From positions 1,302,001 to 1,366,000 of the forward strand of contig JACGCM010001217.1 of NCBI GenBank assembly GCA_014058105.1: DNA of 64,000 nt, given 5' to 3'. This document shows positions 21,700-31,253 of this stretch, in pieces. The position numbers were made by a program, and so were the translations under genes. The notes under the pieces were generated by a model, which was not told where the DNA came from, did no database searches, and saw only the letters and a program-made list of their open reading frames with translations. How positions within the stretch are numbered: the stretch's first letter is position 1; the number at the start of each line of letters is the position of its first letter. Origin of the DNA: Kingdonia uniflora (Eukaryota; Streptophyta; Magnoliopsida; Ranunculales; Circaeasteraceae).

Positions 21700-23530
21700 T
21701 AGCATGCTAAAGATGAAGATGATGACAAATCATAGATAATAAATGATAAATCTCATATAAAAAGTGACAAATCTCATATTACAAATGGCAAATCATATAT
21801 TATAAATGACAAATCTTTGATAACAAATGTGAAATCATAGTTAACAAATAGTTTACAAATATATAACGAATATCAAATCATAGATGAAGAATAACAAATA
21901 ATATATAACAAATGACACTATATATAGATGAAAGATGACAAATAATATATAACGAATGATAAATGTATTATAACAAGTGACAAACCATATATAACAAATG
22001 ATTTCACACACTAAATTTAGAATTGAATGACAACTATAACAAATGACAAATCTCATATAACAAATAATAAGTCATAACTAACAAATGACAAATTCTGTAT
22101 AACAAATGAATAATCGTGTTTTTAAGAACTAATGTTGTCTACTTACAAACAAACACAATTTATTATATCAAATAACCAAATAGACCATTGAGTTACATCA
22201 AATGTTGTCTATCTACAAAACAAATAGATCAATTGAACCTTCACAAATCATATATTAAAAAAAATCGATCATATAACAAATGCAAATAACCAAATAGACC
22301 ATTGACTTACATCAAATTTTGTCTATCTACAAAACAAATAGATCAATTGAACCTTCACAAATTATATATATAAAAATGATCATATCTAACAAATGACAAA
22401 TCTCATATAACAAATGGCAAATAACCAAATAGACTATTGACTTACATCAAATGATGTTTATCGACAAAATAAATAGATCAATTAAACATTCACAAATCAT
22501 ATATCACAAAAAAACGATCATATCAAATAAATGAAAAATCTCATATAACAAATGACAAGTAATAACTAACAAATGACAAATCTTGTATAACAAATGAATA
22601 ATCTTATTTTTAAGAACAAATATTGTCTACTTACAAACAAACATAATTTATTATATCAAATAACCAAATAGACCATTGATAGTTAACAAATGACAAATCA
22701 TTGGTAACAAATGACAAATCATAGATAACAAATGACAAACCATAGTTAACAAAATTTTTAAGTACAAATGTTGTTTACTAGCAAACAAACAAACATAATT
22801 TATTATCATTATATAAAATAATTAAATTGACCATTGATAGTTAACAAATGACAAATCATTGGTAACAAATGACAAATTATAGATAACAAATGACAAACTA
22901 TAGTTAACAAATTTTTTAAGTACAAATATTGTCTACTAACAAACAAATATAATTTATTTTATCAAATAACCAAATAGACTATTGATAGTTAACAAATGAC
23001 AAATCATCAGTAACAAATGGCAAATCATATATAACAAATGGCAAACCATAGTTAACAATTTTTTAAGTACAAATATTGTTTACTAATAAACAAGCATAAT
23101 TAATTATATCAAATAACCAAATAAACCGTTGATAATTAACAAATGACAAATTATTGGTAACAAATGATAAATCATTGGTAACAAATGATAAATTATTGAT
23201 AACAAATGACAAACCATAGTTAACAAAATTTTTTAAGTACATATGTTATCTACAAACAAACAAATACAATTTATTATATCAAATAACCAAATAGACCATT
23301 GATAGTTAACAAATGACAAATCATTGTTAACAAAGGACAAATCATATATAACAAATGATAAACCATAGTTAACAAATTTTGTAAGTACAAATGTTGTCTA
23401 CTAACAAATAAATATAATTTATTATATCAAATAACCAAATAGACCATTGATAGTTAACAAAAGATAAATTATTGGTAACAAATGTCAAATCATTGATAGC
23501 AAATGACAAATCATTGATAACAAATGACAA
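21700..23530. repeat. ACAAATGA satellite, first block, with about 150-bp higher-order unit
   Basis: A basic unit of about 19-21 bp of the form AACAAATGACAAATCATAG is repeated many times. From about 22.1 kb, a higher-order unit of about 120-170 bp appears. Each unit contains ATATCAAATAACCAAATAGA and CCATTGATAGTTAACAAATG, then several basic units, then TTTTTAAGTACAAATGTTGT and CTAACAAACAAAC. Starts of the CAAATAACCAAATAGA block are seen near 22167, 22284, 22424, 22655, 22965, 23108, 23279 and 23428. No coding function. Confidence 0.9.
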
Positions 23531-24300
23531 AGCACAGAATCGGTGTCTATCACTCTCCTAAGAGGCTTTCAAAATCATGGGCATGTTTCTAATTTTTCAT
23601 CTTATTGCAGCTCTTTTAGCACCACTTCTTTTCCTATCTGGACCAGCAGGAACTCTCTCGTATTCGAGCAATAAGCTAAAACAACGAGGGATATTCTGTA
23701 TCATGTAAAAAAGTTATGTACCATTCCCCAAACTCCCTCGAACCCAAACCTCTTCATTAGGCAGACTCAAACCCAATACCAAGTCCATGAGGGATGGCAT
23801 ATTGTCAACATGGATGCCTCCTGGAATGCCCAGGATAAAACTGGGGGGTTGAGTTTTACTATTAAAAATTACTCAAACTTTTTTATCTGTGCAGGTTACG
23901 AGCGGGCCAGAGCAGCTGACGCTGAAGAGGCTGAGGTGCTCGCAGCGCTTAGAGGACTGGAGGCGGCTCGACATTTAGGTTTGCAGAGGATTTTACTTTT
24001 GTCTGACTGCCAGAGGATCGTTCGAGCCTTCAGAGAGAGGCCAGAGGATCTTAGTTGGGGAACTCTTACCCTTGCTCCGGATACAAGAGCTGCGGCAGAT
24101 TTTTTTTTTTTAGATTTTAGATTCGAGTATGTTAACCGTAGTTGGAACACTGCAGCTCACTCTTTAGCAGCTAGGGCAGTTGGTTCCCCTATTTCTGGTT
24201 ATTTTGTAGGCCAAGAGGCCAACGCTTTTGTAAATTCTCTCTTCTCCCCCCCCCCCCTCGCTCTCAGGCGAGTAATTTTATCCTTCTCTTTTGCATAAAA
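23531..24300 (+). mobile_element. 5'-truncated LINE fragment inside satellite
   Basis: Unique, GC-richer sequence interrupts the satellite. It contains an open RNase H frame near its 3' end and ends in an A-run (CATAAAAAAAATGAC). The satellite resumes on both sides with AAATGACAAA, which would serve as a target duplication but is also the satellite unit itself. An A-tail and 5' truncation are typical of L1-type LINE insertions. Confidence 0.65.
23810..24298 (+). CDS. LINE RNase H domain (RVT_3 type), fragment
   Basis: A 162-residue open frame, beginning 'MDASWNAQDKTGGLSFTI'. It has the plant RNase H-like pattern of L1-clade reverse transcriptase proteins: Asp in 'NMDASW', Glu in 'ARAADAEEAEVLAALRGLEA', Asp in 'ILLLSDCQRIVRAF' and the terminal 'RSWNTAAHSLAARA' block. 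These positions correspond to the RNase H active-site acids. A T-run (24101-24112) encodes an odd 'FFFL' stretch and a C-run lies near the end. The frame is still open although the element is 5'-truncated, and no RT domain is present upstream. Probably the last domain of an ORF2 rather than a gene. Confidence 0.75.
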   Translation: MDASWNAQDKTGGLSFTIKNYSNFFICAGYERARAADAEEAEVLAALRGLEAARHLGLQRILLLSDCQRIVRAFRERPEDLSWGTLTLAPDTRAAADFFFLDFRFEYVNRSWNTAAHSLAARAVGSPISGYFVGQEANAFVNSLFSPPPLALRRVILSFSFA

Positions 24301-25300
24301 AAAATGACAAACCATAGTTAATAAATTTTTTAAGTACAAATGTTGTCTACTAACAAACAAACACAATTTATTATCATTATATCAAATAACTAAATAGACC
24401 ATTGATAGTTAACAAATGACAAATTATTAGTAACAAATGACAAATCATTGGTAACAAATGACAAATCATAGATAACAAATGATAAGTCATAGTTAACAAA
24501 TTTTTTAAGTATAAATGTTGTATACTAACAAACAAATACAATTTATTATATCAAATAACCAAATAGACCATTGATAGTTAACAAATGATAAATTATTGGT
24601 AACAAATGACAAATCATTGATAATAAATGACAAACCATAGTTAATAATTTTTTTAAGTATAATGTTGTCTACTAACAAATAACACAATTCATTATATCAA
24701 ATAACCAAATAGATCATTAATTTACATCAAATGTTGTCTATCTACAAAACAAATAGATCAATTTTTCGTAGATAACAAATGACAAATCATATATAACAAA
24801 TAACAAGTCATAGACGATGAATGACAACTAATATATAACGAATGATAAATCATAGATAACAAATGATAATTCTCATATAACAAATGTCAAATTATAGTTA
24901 ACAAATGACAAATCATAGTTAACAAATGAATAATCATGTTTTTAAGAACAAATGTTGTCTACTTACAAACAAACATAATTTATTATATTAATTAACCAAA
25001 TAGACCATTGACTTACATCAAATATTGTCTATCTGCAAAACAAATATATTAATTTTTCGTAGATAACAAATAATATGTAACGAATGGCAACTAATATATA
25101 ATGAATGATAAATCATAAATAGCAGATGATAAATCTCAGATAACAAATGCCAAATCATATATAACAAATGACAAATCTATGATAACAAATGTCAAATCAT
25201 ATGAAACGAATGACAAATCATACATAAGAAATGACAAATCTATGATAGCAAATGCCAAATCATATGAAACGAATGACAAATCATACATAATAAATAAAAA
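24301..25300. repeat. ACAAATGA satellite, second block
   Basis: The same higher-order satellite resumes after the LINE fragment, with CAAATAACCAAATAGA blocks near 24386, 24558, 24699 and 24989. Toward the right end it degrades into simpler repeats such as AAATCATATGAAACGAATGA. The apparent open frames (24505-24687 and 25136-25372 minus) are repeat translations, not genes. Confidence 0.9.
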
Positions 25301-25529
25301 ATTAATAATAATCCAACTATACAGACTAAATTCTAACTCTATTCTAACAAATATGTAATATGCTAATGACAAAAAAGATATAAAAAATGAGAATAATCAT
25401 ATAAATTAATGATATTAATTGTTTATAACTTTACAAAATCACAAAAATTATACATTACAACAAAATGTAGATCAAAGTTTTTAAAAATCTCCTACGGCTC
25501 AACTCCCAGCCTCAATATGTCATAAGCAA

Positions 25530-28500
25530 TTGTGTAACGGCATTCATTACCGTCTATCAGATCTGGAAATTTTATTCCCCTTAGGATATTATCCATAAAG
25601 ACAAGCATTTAAACCCCGTAATCATAACCATTTGGTTGTATTGGACATTTCTCAAAACTAGTTGTCTATTTGGAGCTTAGACTGTAATTATTTACCTTTG
25701 AACCAGTAGGTAAACTACTACGATTGGCAAAATCTGTCTATATCAATATTTTTTTGAGGATCTTTGATAGCTAATCTTCAATAAGCTAGTGTCCAGGAGA
25801 TAACTTCTTCTTCTTCTGTGCTTTTATAATTTTCGTATCCACCAGTGAATCGTAAATACAAATTTTTCTTCCCTTAAAGGACAGAGCACAAAGGACTTAG
25901 TGGTCGTCATTAAGATTCCAAGGAATGAGTATTAATTTTGAATTGACCACTTTCAAATCTCTTCCATAGATGTAATTAGAAACTGTACGATCCCATTGCA
26001 TAGATGTAATTTGTTCCCAAATTGATTTCATCTTCAATTCCACACCTTCTGGAGATGACATATTATAAGTCCAGACATTGAAAGCCCTGCCAATATATTG
26101 ACAGGCAAAGACATCCGCCAGTACAATCTTTTCTTTATCTGGGCAAGAACGATGTTGTAAAATAAAAGAAGAAAATGAGAAGTGACCAGCAAACAAATGA
26201 TAAGTTACCTGATAAGCTTCACCAACAACTTCCTCCTGATCGAAGAGTACTATATCATTTTTTGCTACCATAGTCTGTACACCAAATAGTAAAGAAGAAA
26301 CAAATTAAGAATGGTATGGATAGATGATGCTAATATTATGGATAGCTCAATACAAACAAATATTAGTTAAATACCTTATTGACTTCTTCCACTACATCTT
26401 TTTTTCCAGCATAATACACCACTACAGTTTCTTGTTCTGAAACCTCCATCTGTAAAAGAGGATATACATACATACTATGAATGGTAAAATTAAATGAACA
26501 AGCGACAGGGTAGCAACAAATATGATAGATAGCTCAAAAAAAATGTTAGATAAATACCTCTTGAACTTCCTCTTCTTCAGTAACTTAATATTGTTCTTTA
26601 TCATCTTCAGCTTTCTCCTCATCGTCTATCTCACCATTCTTCCACTTCACATACAACAAATGAAATGGACAAAGAATTCAGAATAAATAAAAGTTATGGA
26701 AAAGAGAATGACAAAGACAACCGAACAAATGCTACAAAAATTAAACAAATGACAGATATCTGAACAAATGACAAAGGTTATAAAGTAAATGCCAATATTT
26801 TGAAAGATAAATGTCAAATAAAATTATATAAATGATAAGAAGTAGCAAATGGGTGATACCTCTAGAAGATCACCACCATATTCAGACGATATCGCTTTCA
26901 AATTTACTTCCCTCTCAACTTCAATATCATCATCTACCATTAAATCTTTGATCACCTCCAATTCCTCTCTAGGCGCAACTTGCTGAAGCAAATTTTTTGC
27001 AATTGATTAAATATTCACAAGTTCTGGGAATTTCGCCTGTCTCTTCCTTGGCACTCTATTAGCCAAGCCCTTCTTGGGGATCTTGGGGATTAAGATTTTC
27101 AATTAGATCAGTAGGACATGATCCAATTGTTCATCAGTGAGATCTTCTATCTTCGTACATTTTTTCTTCAGGGGCACATCAGCTTCTTTTGCCTTCTTGT
27201 TCATCTTGGTTGGCATTCATCTTCTTCTGCCTTTCCCCCTTATCTTTTTTCTTCTCTTCAATTTTTTGATTTTTTTTTTGGAGGTCTCTTTGCCAGGTTC
27301 TCGGCTCCGCCTTCTTCTTTTTCCCATCTTCTTTCTCATTACCTCTTTCTCGCTTGCGTTTCGCGGTTTTCTCAGGAGTAGAGAACTGGTACAAGCCAAG
27401 GAATGGAGTATCTCCAAGTGGTAGAGTACTATCTCTAACTGTAAACATCGAAATTAATTCCAACATTTTACCATGGTTATGTAAAAAAATTTACCATGGT
27501 CATCCTTCTTCTGCAACATTTTACCTTGTACCTCCAATTGGGAGCATACCCTAACCACTACAGCTCCGATCACAGTGGCAAAAGAACTGCTACCTATTAC
27601 AGGCACACCGACTACAGGTATACCGACTGCAGGTTGTTTGATTTCAGGCGCAGCGCCGATTGCAGGTGCTTCGATGTGATTTCTCTAAAATATTCAAACA
27701 GATGACGATGACAAAGGGCAACTTATAAATGACAGAAAAAAGTCTAACAATGATAATAGACAACTTAACAATGACAGAGAAAAATCAAACAAATAACAAA
27801 AAGATGATACAAAATGCCAAAACTAAGCAAATTAAATGATACGAAAACTAAATTAAATGACAATGAATCAATAAAATAAATCAAAATCATATAAAGAATG
27901 GAAAATTACCATGGCCTCTTGCACAAGTTCTTGCTGCATGTCAGTCTCAGACGGCTTCATAGCTATTACCATCAATTTGGGGTTAGCAAAAAACTTTTTA
28001 AATGTGACAATTTGGTGACGCTTAAAGGATGCCATCCTCCATCCCTATAGCTTAGGGAACAAATGTATGGATTCCTCAATTCTTGGAAACTTCAGGCTAG
28101 GAATAGAAAAGAAAGTTCATATCATCAACACCCATGTACATCCGTGCAGTGATAAAGTTTTATCCAATTTTTTATCAACGGCCGATCAATAATCGACAAA
28201 CTCTACTATTTGACTCCACAAGAAATTATAGATTTGCTCACCCCAGGGGAATCTGTTGAAATGTTGTAGATCATCTACCAGATCAACATACTTTACCCCA
28301 ACGTTTCTCCCCTTGTTTGGGAGGAGAAATGATAGTATAATTTTTAACAAATTTAATCAAAGAACATCGTCTGCAAAACAAAATCACATACAGCTAAAAA
28401 TAAGAATGGGTAAAAAATGCCAAATAATATACAATGTAATGATAAGAACCTCAACAAATAATGACCCAAAAATTACAAATACAATACATAAATTTTTGGG

Positions 28501-29007
28501 CCGACAAATACAATGAAGAACGATGATAAAGCAGACAAAACAAATGACAAATTAGAACCTTACCATGATATCTTTCCAATTTTGTTTGTTTTAAAGCATC
28601 ATCAATTTTCTTCAATCCATATGTATTCTTCTTCTTGGGGAATTGCCACATTCTGAAATTCGTCATATGCTCAGGATTAACAAATAAGAACTTATTTGCA
28701 ATAGGAGAGACACGTAGCCCTAAAATCAGGCAAACATAGAATTCATATCACCGATATGATGATTTAATATTTCCACAACCAACGTCGACATTGTCGCTAT
28801 TTGATCAATCAGCAGTAAGAGTATAAAACAAGTGGTACGAAGAGCACCCTTCTCCTCTTCAGGCAGAGTTGCAAACATTTTGTTAAGTCTCACACCTGTA
28901 CATCGAGAGGTATAATTTTTAGCATTGGAGGTGCCCTTCTTGGCTCCACCCTTCTGTGTTTGGTTTTTCTCATCAGCTTGTTCAATCACTTCTTTATCAG
29001 ACTTCAT
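25530..29007 (-). pseudogene. ULP1-like SUMO-protease gene of MULE (catalytically dead)
   Basis: This is a multi-exon minus-strand gene. Its N-terminal part (28726-29007) reads 'CTGVRLNKMFATLPEEEKGA'. Next come 'YGLKKIDDALKQTKLERYHG' (28560-28630) and the plant ULP-like block 'DDLQHFNRFPWGEQIYNFL' (28220-28275). A Lys/Glu-rich stretch lies at 27179-27390. The C48 peptidase end (25530-26271) has 'WNLNDDH' with the catalytic His, 'CIYDSL' with the Asp, and 'QPNGYDYGV', where the nucleophile Cys of YDCGV is Tyr. The codon after His (normally Trp) is a stop, and other stops follow. In the family this protease cleaves SUMO. Here it cannot. Inter-exon regions are full of ACAAATGA motifs. Confidence 0.85.
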
Positions 29008-30417
29008 TGTGGAAGAAGAAGAAAAAATAGACTTTAATCAAACACCTGGTAAGCAGTAGTCACACAGATGATTTACCATTGATATAATACTGAAATCACA
29101 GACACACACGATGGGTAGAATCATGACGATTTTTGAGAAAGCGGTTTGTGCGACCGATACGATTTTTATGGTTGTCAATCATATACACGATTTGTAAAAA
29201 CGGGTCAGTTTTTGCAGTTTTTGCGGTCTTTGCTGTGGTCGTGTAAGAAGAAAGTATTTGAGGAATGAGGATGGTTTTTGGAGCCAAAAGCCGGACGAAC
29301 TCGTGTGAATCGCACGTGTTGCCAAACCCTAAATAACAGTAACCAAATGCCAAATAATATAACTGATGGTGTCAGAGTCTGCATGATTCAATATAACTTA
29401 TGTTTAAAAGCGTGTCAAATTCGCATCAACAAATGATAACAAATACATGAAATGGTGATAGGGTCTGCTTTACACGTTTTGAAATAGTAATGACACGTGT
29501 ACATCGAGGAATTAAATTTGGACACGTGGCATGATAATATATTTTTAAATGATTCAAACTTTTTTATTATTATTTAAGAAGTGACTTTCGTACTAGTGGA
29601 GCCCACGGCCTTACCTGTGGCCTTACTTGTAGAGCCCACAGCCTAGAAACCTACTGTAATATTCAAGCAGTTGATATTTTTTCTGAAAGAATGGCAAAGT
29701 TATATAAAACAAATGACAAAGTATGTTGAACAAATGGCAAAGTTATATAAGACAAATGACAACTAGTTGTTACAAAATGACATAGATGTCTGAAAGAATG
29801 GTAGAGTTTAATTGAATAAATGACATAGTTTGGTTGGCAGCAGCCGCGTAAACGATTTGCCATCGTTTGTTCCATGAGTTGAGTAAGAGTACCATCTACA
29901 GGAGTTACGAGTACCATCATTTCCTCCATGCCCAATGTGTAGAGTACCAGTCTTTAATCAAACACTTGGTAGGTAGCAGTCACACAAACGGTTTGTGACA
30001 AATAATTGGGACGATTTTTGTAGTTGAGTAAGAAGAAGAAACTGTTCGATGACTCGGAATCGCTTTTGGCGCCGAAAATCAGACGAACTCCTGTGAACCG
30101 CAGGTGATACCTAACCATAAACGATTAAAAATAGTAACAGAATTGGTGAAAGAATCTGCCTTCTTATAAATAAGAAATTTGGTCAAAGGTAGGACAAAAT
30201 GTACTAAAACAAATGACAAGTAGTTCATGAGATGGCGACAATGTCAGCCTTCCACGTACACGTGGTTTGATATAATAGTTTTAAATGAGTTAATGAATTT
30301 TTTACAATTTTTTATTATTTTGGATGTGACATTCGTACTTGTGGAGCCCAAAAACAGGTGGTTGTCTGTTGTAATATTACAACTTTAGTAAAGGCAAATC
30401 TGGTTTTTCCTCTTGCC
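29008..30417. repeat. Duplicated 5' region of ULP1 gene near right MULE end
   Basis: Two related units lie side by side, about 29.03-29.64 kb and 29.95-30.35 kb. Shared markers in the same order are TTTAATCAAACAC then TGGTA (29034 and 29953), AGTCACACA, GACGAACTC, GTGTGAA/CTGTGAA with a CGCA(C/G)GTG block, a GTACACGTG-type block, and TTCGTACT followed by GTGGAGCCCA (29587-29605 and 30332-30350). Between them (29663-29935, minus) is an open frame starting 'MGMEEMMVLVTPVDGTLTQL' that may be a duplicated first exon. No other gene is seen. Confidence 0.65.
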
Positions 30418-30499
30418 AGTATCGATTTTAGAATTTATTGTTCCCTGGGTCTGATTTTGTAAAGATGGCAAAAAGTAGTATTTATTATCATAATTTCCG
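30418..30499 (-). repeat. Right terminal inverted repeat of MULE
   Basis: It reads as the reverse complement of 13205-13285. The outer 44 bp (30453-30496) are identical, and the inner AGTATCGATTTT at 30418-30429 matches the left AAAATCGATACT. Confidence 0.85.
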
Positions 30500-30508
30500 A
30501 TAAAAAAA
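30500..30508 (+). repeat. Right target-site duplication of MULE
   Basis: ATAAAAAAA pairs with the left ATAAAGAAA. It lies in an A-run, so the call is weaker than the TIRs. Confidence 0.45.
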
Positions 30509-30741
30509 AAACACGACTTCCTTCTATTTTTTTACTGCAATTGTCAAATTAACTAAAATATGTCGTGGGAAAAATGTATACTTTTAACTAGAAGCATAAA
30601 TTATAGCCTAACCTATCTAGTGACTTTCCATGCCAGTGTATAAAGACGTGGAACTGTTGAAGTTCGATTTTTCTCTTTCGTCTGTCATCTCTGTCAGCAC
30701 ATGTTGCATGAGTTATAGCAGAGTATAGATTATTAACGAAG

Positions 30742-31069
30742 TGTTGGAGCGGAAGAATTCAAAATCCTCGAATCCACGAGGGAAATAAACGCTTTGTTGT
30801 AAGAAAATAAAAAATAACTATGAGAAATAAAGAGAAACACTTGATTGATTGATGATTGAATGATTTTTACAATATAGAACTTGGTCTTTTATAGGCTTAC
30901 AATCATTAATCCAATTAAACACCACTAAACAAAGAGTTATAGAACTTCTCAAATTCCTAATCAAACTCAAATTAAAACTCACTAAAACAATTAATTGTTA
31001 AAGGTTACCAAAACCTTCTAACTTCCGATGGATTGGGCTTGTGTTTGGACTTGGCTCGAATAACCCACA
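30742..31069 (-). repeat. Possible solo LTR in the 3' UTR of the XEG113-like gene
   Basis: The segment begins TG and ends CA in either direction. On the minus strand it starts TGTGGGTTATTCGAGCC and ends GCTCCAACA. It contains a promoter-like CCTATAAAAGACC and a T-rich 3' half, as in plant copia LTRs. It starts 16 bp after the stop codon of the gene. No matching target duplication is seen (flanks CGAAG and TGTCT) and no second copy exists here, so the identification is tentative. Confidence 0.4.
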
Positions 31070-31085
31070 TGTCTGGATTGATCAA

Positions 31086-31253
31086 TTATGAAGGTGGATG
31101 ATCATCATCTTTAGTTCGTGGGGGAATTGGTCTCCAAACGGGCTTTTCATCCCAGTATATATCGTAGTATATATGGCTGGGAATGTGGTTTTCCACACAA
31201 CACCATGTCCCCACATAGCGCTTTACACGGTTCCGAAACTTTCTCTCCCTAAC
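31086..31253 (-). CDS. XEG113: XEG113 exon 13 and stop
   Basis: Acceptor TAATTTTCAG. Encodes '[20 protein letters not shown]', then '[20 protein letters not shown]' and ends 'DDDHPPS' with TAA at 31086-31088. The highly conserved C-terminus of XEG113 proteins is present to the last residues. Confidence 0.97.
   Translation of the reverse strand, partial: VRERKFRNRVKRYVGTWCCVENHIPSHIYYDIYWDEKPVWRPIPPRTKDDDHPPS

Larger units (their letters stand above)
13205..30499. mobile_element. Giant Mutator-like element with mudrA and ULP1 genes (Kaonashi-type)
   Basis: The ends are inverted copies: plus 13208-13285 corresponds to the reverse complement of 30418-30496. The outer 44 bp are identical, then a diverged middle follows, then AAAATCGATACT is shared again. 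A 9-bp flank pair, ATAAAGAAA (13196-13204) and ATAAAAAAA (30500-30508), fits a MULE target duplication with one mismatch. Inside are a mudrA-type transposase (plus, 14.3-17.4 kb) and a ULP1 cysteine-protease gene (minus, 25.5-29.0 kb). MULEs carrying ULP1-like genes are known in plants as Kaonashi elements. At 17.3 kb this copy is large because of satellite growth, tandem duplications and a LINE insertion. Both genes are broken, so it is not autonomous. Confidence 0.8.

Noticed and set aside
21700..25300. CRISPR-like regularly spaced repeats
   Set aside because: Spacers are themselves repeats, unit length varies, and the genome is plant; this is a satellite.
24505..25372. Repetitive minus-strand proteins with SFVIYDLSFV repeats
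   Set aside because: Translation of the satellite, no independent evidence of coding.
27118..27424. Hydrophobic plus-strand open frames resembling membrane proteins
   Set aside because: They are the reverse of a Lys/Glu-rich stretch of the ULP1-like gene; antisense of poly-Lys reads as Phe/Leu.
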